Shown here in pieces: positions 12,306-24,076 of a stretch of 64,000 nucleotides of DNA. Under the pieces are notes generated by a model. The model worked only from the letters and a program-made list of their open reading frames with translations. It was not told the DNA's origin and searched no databases. Every line of letters begins with the position of its first letter. Position 1 is the stretch's first letter. Both the position numbers and the translations under genes were made by a program. The stretch is from assembly GCA_036925085.1 (NCBI GenBank), contig JAUPFP010000127.1:149178-213177 (forward strand), read 5' to 3'. This DNA comes from Brachycybe producta (lineage: Eukaryota > Arthropoda > Diplopoda > Playtdesmida > Andrognathidae).

Positions 12306-15300
12306 AAGGATTTCTTGCAAGTTCTTTGTTTGTAACTCATACTCCTTGCCTTCTTGATTTTTTTTTGGGGGGGGGAAGGCCCTAAGGCTGTGAACTTCAG
12401 TAAGTTCAGAAGCGATTTTTGATGCCTCTTGATTGTGTTTTTGCTTATTATTATTGAACCTCCTCCTCCTCCTCCTCCTCCTCCTCCTTCTGCTCATACT
12501 GTGGCTATTTATGCAATTCAATTGTAGTTTTTTATCGTAAATTTTGCAATTTTTATCACTTCTCCCTCTCTTTGATTTTTCTATTTGTGTTAAGAAAGTC
12601 ATTTATAAGCAAATGATCCCTTTGACTATAAATTGTTTAAAATTGTTTCAATCTTTGATGGTTTTTTTTATATAAAGTAGAAATGAAAACAAGATACACC
12701 AAAAGAAGAAGAAGAAAATCCTCCCACATTTTGTAATATTTATGAGACGATTCTCTTTCTCTCTCTCTCTCTCTCAGGAGGTTCAAATTCAAGGAGGGCA
12801 CTTGACACTTGAACTCTCAGGGCAAATTAATAAACATAGACGAAAATACCATGTTCAAAAATAATGAAACCACATCATAGAGGTTTTTTTTTTCTCTTTC
12901 TGTGTGTGTTAGTAGAACTCTGATTAGAGAGAAAGAGAGTTCAAAGTTGAAGTTTGTCAAATTTCCTTAATTAACTTTATGCCATTGTTTTTTCAAAGCT
13001 TCTTCTGTTTTGAAAAAAAAATAACCAAAACTTCTCTTAAATCTTTTAAGTTTTAAGATAGAGAAGAAAAAATAACTGGTTTTTAAACTTTAATCACTCT
13101 TATGATGATAACATTAGTTAATTAGAAAAAGATGCTCAACAAGAAGAAGAAGAAAAAGAATGTACTTTTAAGTAGCTGCTTTTAAAGCCCTTTTTGTAAT
13201 TGAGAATTGGAATGTTTTTTTGTTTTTTTCTTAATTATTACTCTTTTTTTAAGTTCTCTCAGACATTGTTAATTAAGGGAATTATATACAGCATAATTAT
13301 AGTAATTCCAATTATAAGAGTGAAATATTTGAAATATTTAAATGTGTAGCTTCTTTTAAATTACAATTCTGATAAAATTAATCTTCTCTTTTATTTCGAT
13401 AACAAATTTTAATGTGACTTTCAAAATTAATTAAAATTTTATCTGTGTTTTTATGCTTACAAAATCTGAATTAAAATTATAAATTATTGCTGTGACACAC
13501 TTTAATATAATAATTATTAATATGATTTTTTTCTCTCTCTCAAAAAAACAATGTCTTAATTTTTTTATTTTAAAATGTGGTTTTCACAAAATAATATATT
13601 TATGCGAAAAATTTCATAAAGATAATTTTTAACTTGTATTATTATTATTATTAAAAAAAAATCACGAATTAAATTAGTAATTGCAGTTAAACAATATATT
13701 CTTGAATTGACATTGTAATTATTGATAACATAAGATTAATAGGATATTTTCTTTAAAATAAATTTCGATATTTCTTCATAAAAAATTCACAAAATATTTT
13801 CGTCATAAGAAACACATTGAGGAGGAGTGACACTGAGGCTACGACATTGCAAAAGAATAGGCAAAGTGAGAAGTGTCCATCTTCACCATTTAGAAAATAG
13901 GCAGCCATTAAAATAATACCTAAGAAAAAGGGGAGAGAAAAATGGAAATGAATTATGGGAGGGGGATAAAAACGCCATCTTTTTAATAAAAAGCAAAAAA
14001 GGTTATAAAGATAGTGAAAGTGGGGGGGGGGGGAACTTAATGCATCCTTCTTATTCCTGTATCATTCCTTAATCCCAGTCCAAGTTAACAATCGGTTGGC
14101 CAACAATTTCCGAACAGAAAGAAGGGGATTTCTGGGGACAGAAGAAGAAGAAGAAGAAGAAGAAAAAAACCCTTCTTTTACCCTAGTTACATATTAACAA
14201 TAGTAAACATTTCTCTTCATTCGATTTCTGCAACAACTGACTGTTGTGTGTCGGATAGAAATCGATGACACATAAAATTCTGACAAAACATCCTAAATGT
14301 AGAGAAAAAAAAAATCAGTTATTTCGCACAATTACTGGGTAGTTTTTTGTGCAAATTCCATCAAATGTGGAGATAAAAATGTCTGAAACCCCAAACATCT
14401 TAAGTATAATCTAAGATTTTGATTGTTTTGATGTATAAATTCTGCATATTGCCTAGTCAATGTTACAAGAAACGTTTCTCGAATGATGTTTTTTCTTCTC
14501 AAAATGATTAGTGAATTTTCAAAGTGACTTATTTCTAACTTTAAGAATATTTTAAAATAAAATCAACACTTGTTATCATATTTGGTTTTTGGAAAGAAAT
14601 CCTCTTAAATTCAGAACTAAAGAATTTACAGTAGGTCTTAGCTTTAAAAACCGGAAGTTGGGGTTCGTTGTACCAACCACTTAAACGTTCATCTTTTAGG
14701 AGATAGACTGAAAGATGGAGGAGACTAGAAAAAAAGAAATATCTCTTTATCAATATGAAGAGATTTCCTGAAAAGTGACACACAAAAATGTCACAAAGGG
14801 ACTTTAATATAAAAAAAGTCTTGTAAAAATTGTTGATTTTGTTAAGAAGAAACTGTTAGGTTTTTTTTTTTTGGTTATTGATTTTAGTGTAAACTCAGTT
14901 TAGAGAAGAAAAAAAAAAAAGAAGCTAAAATGGATGTCTCTTGAGATTTTTAAGCTCAACAGTTTCAACTCTTTTGTTTTCTTGTTTCCTTTTTAGTGAG
15001 TTTGGAAATTTGCATTTAATTTCCTTTTTATTATGAAAACAAGATTCAGAATTTCAGACAGAGAAGTTGGAGAATAAACAACTTGAACGTTTTTCGTATT
15101 AATTTTAAATTGCAAAATAGACAAATATTGAATAATAAAAGAAAGTTTCGCTTTAAAGGTTAAACTTTTGGCAGCCATTTTAGGTCCATTAGAAAAATTG
15201 AAAAAAAAACACAAATTTAAAGTTTGTTAGAAACAAAATTAATAAAGAAATATATTATCATGTTGATATATTTCAAATTAAACTTTTTCAAAACTAGAGA

Positions 15301-15370
15301 CTAGAAGAATGTTAAACTCTTGATTATTCTGTTTTTCAGGTGCAAAAATGAAGAGAAACATGAATTTGTT

Positions 15371-15591
15371 TAAGAAACTAGAAAGGTAGGACCTAACTTA
15401 ATCGTTTAATTTGTATTTTCATGTTGATGTCTTTCAAAATAAGCTTTTTTTATTGCAGTTTGAAAATGGTCCTACTTTAAGGAGACAATATTTTTTTAAT
15501 TTTTTGTCTACAGAAAGCTTATTTTGAAACATCAAAAAAGCATGAAAATATATTTTAAGTGATTGCGCCACCCCTTCTAGTCTGTAAGACA
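15371..15591. repeat. Foldback element copy, about 220 bp
   Basis: It opens AAGAAACTAGAAAGGTAGG, contains CATGTTGATGTCTTTCAAAA and the inverted AAAGCTTATTTTGAAACATC, and ends CCCCTTCTAGTCTGTAAGAC. A further half copy precedes it at about 15210-15290. Confidence 0.75.
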
Positions 15592-16601
15592 GCGTCTAGT
15601 TTCTCTTAATTTTGTTATTCTGAAAGACAAAATAATCAAAAGTTCGAAACTCAAAATTTTAGTTTCGTTTTTAAGCTGAAATTACTTGTCAAACGGAGAC
15701 GAACGAATGGAACAACGAATGGAGAAATTCTACTTTTTTTTAATGAAATTCAAACACAACTTAAAAATTACAGGTTTATTTTTTTCTAAATATCAAAATG
15801 AAGAAGAAGAAGAAGAAGGAAAAACAAAATAGGGTTTTGGGTGGTTTTTTTTTAATTGATGACGACGGAATGAAGATTTGGAGGGGAATTTATTTTGACA
15901 ACGTTGTTGAATATAAGGGATAATTATAATTAAAATGTGTTTCTTCTTCGTCTTAAGCGGTAAATGAGTGAACATTCTCCAATGGAAACTTCAACTTCTC
16001 CAGATTCCTAGACACAAAAGAGAGAGAAACACACATCAATGTATTAAGAAAATACCTGGTGATAGGATGTTACCTGTGTTGCTTATTATTATTATTATTA
16101 CTATTATTATTATAACATTTTTTTAAAAAAAAATAATGTTTTATCTTTAGGGCAGAAATTAAGTTGAAACCTCGTTTCTTGTCTTTGAAAACCAGAACTT
16201 AAAACTGAGAAGAAGGAGAAATATTTTGAGGGCCATGACCTGAAATTTATTCCATTTTTTTTATAAATATATGAAATTATAATTTTTTTAATGGAGGTCA
16301 CGATAAACATATAAATATATTATTATTATTATTCAGTTTGAAAGTGTAAAAAAAAACTAGAAACAAGTTAGTTTTCATCTAAAATTAATTCTTCTATTTG
16401 TTAAGTTGGTTCTCGTATTAATAAAAGGTTCAACATATCTACAGGGTGAGTGAGTGTGTTTGACATTCGACATTTTTGAAAAAAAAATGATTCAGAACAC
16501 AATAGAAAAGCTAAATATTAAACAATTTAAGGCTGGTTGTTTTTAAAATGTCCTTTTTTCAGGAGTAAAATGACGGAAAAAGACTCGAATTGTCTTTTAG
16601 A

Positions 16602-16926
16602 AGAAACGGATCAGACTAAAACACGGAAAGTGACGGAAACGCGCGGAAAAATATTAGGCTACTATAGGCGATACAAGGCACGGGAGAGCACAGAAAACAC
16701 ATACAGACACACAGAAAAGCGCGGAATACACTTACAAATAAACGGAAAACACTTATAAACACACGCGAAAATGTTTGTGTGTGTGTATTCCGCGCTTTTC
16801 TGTGTGTCTGTATGTGTTTTCTGTGCTTTCCCGTGCCTTGTATCGCCTATAGTAGCCTAATATTTATTTTTCCGCGCGTTTCCGTCACTTTCCATCCGTT
16901 TCCGTGTTTTAGTCTGATCCGAAGAA
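16602..16926. repeat. Long near-perfect palindrome (arms about 125 bp)
   Basis: The left arm (16602-16731) runs from ACGGATCAGACTAAAACACG to AGAAAAGCGCGGAATACAC. The right arm (16783-16926) runs from GTGTATTCCGCGCTTTTCTG to GTTTTAGTCTGATCCG. Intermediate landmarks pair as well, such as GGCTACTATAGGCGATACAA with TTGTATCGCCTATAGTAGCC. The loop is about 50 nt. A transcript would form a hairpin with a stem of over 120 bp. The sequence is unlike the common foldback family and is seen once in the window. Confidence 0.85.
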
Positions 16927-17071
16927 ACACACTAAAACAGAGCTGTGTTTTTTCGTGTTGATATTACAAACTAAACTTTTTTATAGATTAACAAACTTGC
17001 ATAAAAAAGTTTATTTTGAAAGATATTAAACCACTGTTTTACACATTGCAAAAACTTTAAGAAGAAAGTGA

Positions 17072-17175
17072 AAGTTTGTTAGAAACTAGAATAAGTCAAT
17101 GATTATTTTGTTGAAATTTCAACAATTTAGCCATTTTGGAATTTTAATAAAAATGATTTCTTTTGAAAGATTATC
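17072..17175. repeat. Foldback element, partial
   Basis: The left end TGTTAGAAACTAGAATAAG and the inner ATTTCTTTTGAAAGATTATC are present. There is no clear right terminus. Confidence 0.5.
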
Positions 17176-17635
17176 GTTTTTGAATTTCGAAATTTCTTTT
17201 AAAACTTGAAGTTGTGACACTGTGTATCATAAACAATGATAGAATATACAATGATAGATAAGAAAATACACCACCAAAAAAAAGTGATTATAATTGGACA
17301 ATAAATAGTTTTCGTGTCTAAAAAAATTAGAAGATATTTTTCATCCGGTTTTTTTTTCGTGATATCAGTTACAAAATATAGGAGAGATAAAGATGAACTT
17401 GAAATGACCAATAACCACCCTTACTGTTGCCGCCACCGCCACCGCCACCGATGGTCAACCAGAATATTAATTGACCAGTCAGTCATTCAGTCTTCATTAC
17501 GATCACTTCATTCTTCTTTTCAATTTTTTTTATGAATATAATTAATAATTTAATATTTTAAGTAATGATGAATAAATTAAATGAATAGAAATTCGAGAAA
17601 AGAATATCTCTTCCCACTTAAACCCTCTAATTAGG

Positions 17636-18121
<486 letters not shown>

Positions 18122-18195
18122 ATTTTAGAATGTTTAAAGGGTTCAAGTTTAAAGTTATTTTCTTGAATTTGGCCCTTATACCCTTGTCTACACAC

Positions 18196-18458
18196 AGCTG
18201 ATAATTTAAATGCATTTAAATAATAAACGAGTTCTACAGAGCCCCGTAAAGGACAAACAATATGTCGAATTCAATTTATTCAGTTAATAATCTCAAAATA
18301 TTGAGTTAATACTTAAATATAAAATATATAAACTATTGACATTAAAATATTGATTTAGTATTTCAATTTAAAATATTAATATTTGGTGTTCATGTCCTTA
18401 ACTCTGGATTCCGTATAATTCACCTAAACACATTTAATTTGTGTGTACAAAGGTAATT
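18196..18458 (+). repeat. Dispersed AT-rich repeat, copy 1
   Basis: It begins GATAATTTAAATGCATTTAA, passes TTCTACAGAGCCCCGTAAAG and ends GATTCCGTATAATTCAC...ACACATTTAATTTG. A second, same-orientation copy lies at 25092-25375 with the same order of landmarks and several small indels. Confidence 0.8.
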
Positions 18459-19375
18459 AAGTCTCTTTGTTTTCAGAGTAACTTTTTTTTTTAAAAATAA
18501 AGTTCTTACTTTAATTAGTTCTATTCTAAAAAAAGGAATAAGAAGTTACTAATTACTTTTCATTAACTTTTTTTTTAGGTTGATTAAATGCTACATTTTT
18601 TTTAATTTTTATTGATAGAAAGGTTTTTTTTTTGTTATAAATTTCTTTCTTGTTGAGAAAAGTGAAGGTTGTATCATTTTTTAATTATGTATGCAAATTG
18701 ATAGTTTCTTATAATAATTATCATTAGAAGGGACCCCCCTTCCCTCCCCTTAACTAACCCTGAAGTCATCACTATTTTTTTTTACTTTTGAAAGAGGGTG
18801 TTTTTTTTGAAGGACAGGAATCTTTTGTTCATCATTATCATAATTAATATTCATAATAATAATTCTTAACATGAAAATTATAATTGAAAAGATGATTTGT
18901 TTTCTAATTTAACAAGAAGAAGAAAAAAAAGATGATTACAAATTTCATTGTCAAATTTAAATGAAAGATGAATGAAAATAGATTGAAATTATGAATGAAG
19001 ACAATTGTTTCCTATCTCGTTTTGTTCTTATTAATTATTATTATAGTTAATATCTTAACTTTTGTGGTTCATTGACTCCAATTATAATATAAGGTTCATT
19101 AATTAAGGAAATAATTAACTTGATTGGAAATTAGGTTTCAGATTTAGGCTCTCATTTTTCAACTCAAACTGCGCATTTATCTTTATCTCAAGATCTCAAC
19201 TAAGAAGGACAATAATAAACTAGAATAGTAAAAAATAAAATCAATTTTATCGTCATGACGATATCTTTCAAAATTTACCATAAGTTTAAGGTTGTTTTAA
19301 AATGTAAAACACACCCTTCACAAACACACCCTATCTTAGAAGCAACAAAATGATGAGAAATTTGGAATTGTTTTT

Positions 19376-19512
19376 TTTTAGAAACTAGAAGGGTAGCTCC
19401 AATTTCAATATAAGCAGTCCTTAAGCACAGACGATATTTTTTTTTAAATTTTTGTTTTGAAAGATTATCAAAAACATGAAAATATTATATTCGGCTACCC
19501 TTCTAGTTACTA
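19376..19512. repeat. Foldback element copy
   Basis: It opens TTTTAGAAACTAGAAGGGTA and ends TACCCTTCTAGTTACTAAGA. The middle is shortened but keeps TTTTGAAAGATTATC. Confidence 0.7.
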
Positions 19513-20663
19513 AGACACTTTGAATTCGTTCTTCTGAAATCCACTTTACGATAAATTTCAGTTAAAACCGATGGAAAAAACAATGTGATGGTTAAGAGGA
19601 GGAGGTTCAATGATCTTTCATTCTTTTTTCGCCGTTGAGCTTTTTTGCTTTATTTTAGCTTAAGATTTATGAGTGAAGCAAATATTTGTTGCAAATTTCA
19701 CAAATGTCAACTGTTTACAGAATTGTGTTGTGTGTTTGGGGGGGGGGGGTATATACGCACAATATTAGAATATATAGAAAGAGATTGTGGGGGCTTGTTA
19801 GAGGATAGAAGGAGATTCTCGTCTCCCTTTTTAGCTTCCAGGGTAACCCACCACCAAAGAGGTTTTTCCTTGTAATAATAATGTAAGATGTTGGTTACAA
19901 CGACCCTAATTTATAGCCGTGACGAGAGTCATAACATTTCTATTTCTGGGCTTCTTCTTCTTCGTAGAAGAGCAACTATTGGGGCTCCTTTTCTTAACTT
20001 AGGGCCCAAATTCAAGAAGGAAACTTACCACTTGGACATATGAACTACCTCTGAACACAAGAGAAAGAGAATTCCAACTATAGATAGAAACCCTGTTCGA
20101 GGCTACTCGCTAATAAACGGGTGTTTCTGTATTTCTACAGTTAAACCCTGGCTCGACCTCATGAGGAGGCTTCAAAGTTTGAAGTTCAACTGTCAAATTT
20201 GATTTTCGCTTTTTTTTAGAAATTAGAAATTATTCAATTTTATTAAAAGGTTGAGAATCAAAATTTAAATGTTTTTTTTTTACATTCAGAAATATATTTG
20301 CATTTAATTTAAATATTCGCAATTTATACACGATTAATAAAATTAATCTTAATTAGAATCTACTCTTAAGTAGTTTATTTTTTTTACCTATTCTTAATCT
20401 TTAGTAAATTTAAAAAAAAGTTAATTAAAAATTTAAATATATATTTTTAAATGGTGTTTAAATAGGCTTTTTAATGATTTGAAAGAATTTTTATCATTTT
20501 TTTCCATTTTTGCAATTTGCATAAAAATGATAAAATTTCTGAATATAAAAATTATGAATGTATAATAATGAAGAAGAGGGTCGATTTGTATTGGGGCAAT
20601 TGAGACCTTTTCAGTATTATAATTTGGGGCCCCCTTATAAGGCGGGTTTCTTTGTTATCTCTG

Positions 20664-20876
20664 CACGTTTGGTGGAATCATTCATGACAACTATGGTGGG
20701 CCGTTCATGGCCAACTTTGTCCATCCATAAATTCAATGATTGGATATCCACAATTCAGTTATGAATATTTACAATTGAATTGCCAATATTAATATTGGAA
20801 TTATGGCTATCCATAATTTGGACATTTTGACATGAACGGCCCTTCATAGTGGTTGGACCACAAGTGCAGAAAAACA
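20664..20876. repeat. Palindrome, GGGCCGTTCATG arms
   Basis: The left landmarks GCACGTTTGGTGG, CAACTATGGTGGGCCGTTCA and CAATTCAGTTATGAATA pair with the right landmarks CATGAACGGCCCTTCATAGT and TTGGACCACAAGTGC. The inner stem has several mismatches, so this is an older foldback than the one at 16.6 kb. Confidence 0.65.
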
Positions 20877-20991
20877 ACACCACCACCGCCTAAAGGTCGT
20901 ATTAATCATCATCTGTTTTTGGTATTTCTTATTATGAAAGACATTTTTTGACAATAAAATAACATTTTAAGGTTTTTTTTTTCGGAAAGAA

Positions 20992-21009
20992 GGGGGGGGG
21001 GGGGGGGGG
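20992..21009. repeat. Poly-G run of 18
   Basis: Uninterrupted G run in AT-rich DNA. Confidence 0.9.
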
Positions 21010-21668
21010 TTGGAAGATGAATCCTATAAATGGATATATAACATTTTAATGTCTTATGAGAAGTTTGAGGTTTAAGTATCGATTTAGAAAACAAGGAACT
21101 GTGTGTAATGTAATGTGTTTGGATGGTAAACAGCTGTTTCTATGCTTTCTTTCTTGTTTCATTTTGAAATATATTATTATTAGCCTCCAAACTCCCCCTA
21201 AAAATAAAAGGAGCTCAAGATTTACGACTTAGGACAGTCAGTTGATACGGAATTTAGATATGGAATTGAGGAGGGAACTTAACTGAGGTTAACAAGTGTA
21301 ATAACTTAAGACAGTGAAAGAGAGACACATAAAAGTATCATAATTTGAATAGAGATTAGAAAGGGAGAGAGAGAGAGAGAGAGAGAGATCTGATATAAAT
21401 TATCTTTTGCTTCAATTGTCAGATCGATATCTCATCAGATGAGGATTAAGTAACCTTCTTCTTTATTTACCTCCCACCCCTCACCCCCCTTTTTTTTTCT
21501 AATGACAAGAGTGAAGAAATCAGTCATTTTACGTATTCACTAGTCAAATCTTAATCCTACACTTTTGACTTGCGCTTTTAGACAATTTGCACAATGTCTA
21601 TCAACAATGCCTTAAGATATTTTATGAAAGTTTGATTGCTCTGCATTTTTAAAGAAAAAATTGAAAGT

Positions 21669-21848
21669 GTGTTAGAAACTAGAAGGGTAACTAAATCACT
21701 TAATAGGCATTTTTATGTTTGATATCGTTCAAAATGAACTTTTTTAATGACAGAAATTAAAAGTGACAAAAGAGTTTCATTTTAAACAAAGGAAAATATC
21801 AACATGAAAAAATATGCCCTTAAGTGATTGAGCAACACTTTTAGTTGC
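21669..21848. repeat. Foldback element copy
   Basis: It opens GTGTGTTAGAAACTAGAAGG, has ATATCGTTCAAAATGAAC inside and AACATGAAAAAATATGCCCT in the right arm. The right end is degraded to CAACACTTTTAGTTGC. Confidence 0.7.
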
Positions 21849-22499
21849 AGAATGTGAGTAGAGATCCGGGGGTTGGATATGACATTTTGTGCGCATTGAC
21901 TAGTGAATTTGCATAATGACTGCCTTTTCCCACTTTGACGGTATGATATGAATATGAATGTGGAGGAGGAGGAGGAGGCGGAGGATGATTAAATATGATA
22001 ACGGCTCATTAAGAAGACACAAGGAAGGAAGGATGGAGGTTCTCATTCCTTTTTACCACATTGTTATTAAATCTCTCTTTTATGTAATAATGGTAAGAGT
22101 GAGTGAGTGAGTGAGAGAGAGAGAGAGAGAGACAGGGAGAGGGTGGTAAAGTTATCAAATTTTTGATGTTTTCTTATTTTGAATACAGCCTCTTCTAGTT
22201 TTTTACATTTTTTTCATTACAACATTTAAGATAACATTGTTATTATTAGCCTCTTTTTTGTCAAATTGAGGAGAGAATTAAAGGAATGAGATGAGAGATA
22301 ATAAAAGAGAGAGAGAGAGAGAGAGAGTTAATAATAATAATAAATGACCAGAATGATGTTTAAAGAACATTAAAGTTAACGGGGTTTGTTTGTTCAAATC
22401 TTTCATTTTTTGTGTCTTTTGAGTTTTAATAGAAATTAGGGTCCTTTTTTAGTAATTGTAATTGTTTGTTTGTTGTTGAGGTTGAAAAAAGTGCTAATA

Positions 22500-23050
22500 T
22501 TTATTATTAAGCTAAACGGAAATAACAGCTAAAACTGTAAAAGGACTAATCTAAAAAAAGAGCTAAACTACATAAAGAATAGCTGGACTCGGGAGCTTAG
22601 ACTGAAAAATTTTATCAAAACCTTTAAAATGAGCTAAACTAAAACAAAAATTGAAGAAGCTAGCTATTAGCTAAGTTGTACAAAGAAGTAAATATACTAA
22701 GTGCTACAAGATATCAAGAGCTAAGTAATTATGACAAGAGCCAAACTGAAAAAAAAAATACTAAATTTGTGAACAACAGCTAAACAAATCCAAGTTCCAA
22801 ACAAAAAAAGAACTAAACTGAATACATTAATGAATAACTCAGTTTAGCTTTTTGTTCAGAAGAAGTTTAGTTTCTTGTTTGGTTTAGCTCTTTGTTTAGA
22901 CGAATTCTTAATGATTGCTAAGTCAAAGGTAAGTGCTAAACTCGTGAACTTTTTGATAAAAAGTTTTATGCAAAAGTTGATGAGTTTAGCATTAGCTTTG
23001 ACTTCCGCAACCATTAGTTGTTGTTCAGAACTTTTTAGCTCTCAGTGAGA
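22500..23050. repeat. Inverted block of AGCTAAAC-type motifs
   Basis: The left part (about 22510-22820) is peppered with AGCTAAAC/GAGCTAAACTG words, and the right part (about 22835-22900) with the complement GTTTAGCTC. It closes with a tighter inverted pair: AATGATTGCTAAGTCAAAGG near 22910 against AGCTTTGACTTCCGCAACCA near 22995. A related pair lies at 24985-25080. No coding content. Confidence 0.55.
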
Positions 23051-23796
23051 GAGTAGTTTTGAAGAGAAAGAAGAACAACACTTTGGAAAGGAGATTATTA
23101 TTGTTGTCGACATGAATGACAAATAAGGGACTTTGTAGTTTTGTCCTAAATGGCGTTTAACTCCATTGAAATTCCAACGCCAACTTCAATTAAGACTAGA
23201 AAGAAGAAAAAAAAAAAAACTTTTCCAAATCTGGTTTTGAAATATTTTTTTCTCTCAACTTGTTGACAAATAGGAACCTGTATTGCAATGCAATCCGCAA
23301 TCCGCAATGTATTCCAAATACAAAATACCAACATTTTAGCAGAAGAAGAAGAAAAAAAAAACCTGAAACATTACTTTTGTTGCTTTTTTGCATTAATAAT
23401 ATTCTATGACGCATGCGCACAACTCTTGATGACATCTTTTACAAAAAGAAAATCTGAAGAAATTTGCTTTTTGGGTTCTTCGTAGGGGGTCCCCCAAAAG
23501 GGAGGCTATTTTGGGGGGGAGGGGGAGTCCTCATTTTTAGAAAGTATACCTAATAAATATGAGAGACTTAAAGGTTCAAAGACACGCATTCACTAATAAC
23601 TGTCTATAAAAGTAATATTTAGTATTACAAGTTACTTTACTCACCCTCCCTTCCCCCTCCCCACCACAGTTTTGTCATTTTGAACCTCATAAAGTTATGA
23701 CACTTAGAAATATCACAAAGTAAAATAAAAAAGTGGTAAATAAATCAACAGTTTTCATAAAGTGAACAACAACTTAAGAAAAAGTAATATTTGCTA

Positions 23797-23989
23797 AAAA
23801 CTAGAATAGCTAGAATATGTTATCTTTTAAAATAAACGATTTATGACAGTTTTCAGGAAAGAAAAAAAGAGAAAGGGATCAATTTTGTTTTTATATTCTT
23901 TTAAAAAGTAAAAAGTTTTATTTTGAACGATATTAAACATTGAGAATGCAGGTGAAGTGATTCAGAGGCGCCTTCTAGTTTTTAGCACT
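23797..23989. repeat. Foldback element copy
   Basis: It opens GCTAAAAACTAGAATAGC and ends GCCTTCTAGTTTTTAGCAC. It lies immediately downstream of the last located CYB5R4 exon. Confidence 0.65.
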
Positions 23990-24076
23990 GTTTAGTTTGA
24001 AATTGTAGAAAAATAACCAGACAATAAAACATGGCTAATATGGAAATTGTGAGGGCTGATGGAGAAACGCACTTAC

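Noticed and set aside
12102-12602. 166-codon minus-strand open frame with a run of Arg
   Set aside because: The Arg run is a CTC microsatellite, and the rest overlaps the diverged satellite monomer on the other strand.
16537-16961. Two open frames, one on each half of the 16.6-kb palindrome
   Set aside because: They are mirror images of the same inverted repeat and have no protein signature.
20558-20764. Small plus-strand frame (68 codons)
   Set aside because: It overlaps the palindrome at 20664-20876 and shows no family features.
23146-23485. Frames considered as the missing last exon of CYB5R4
   Set aside because: None gives the expected short C-terminal segment after the CGPVPF region, and the phase does not fit.
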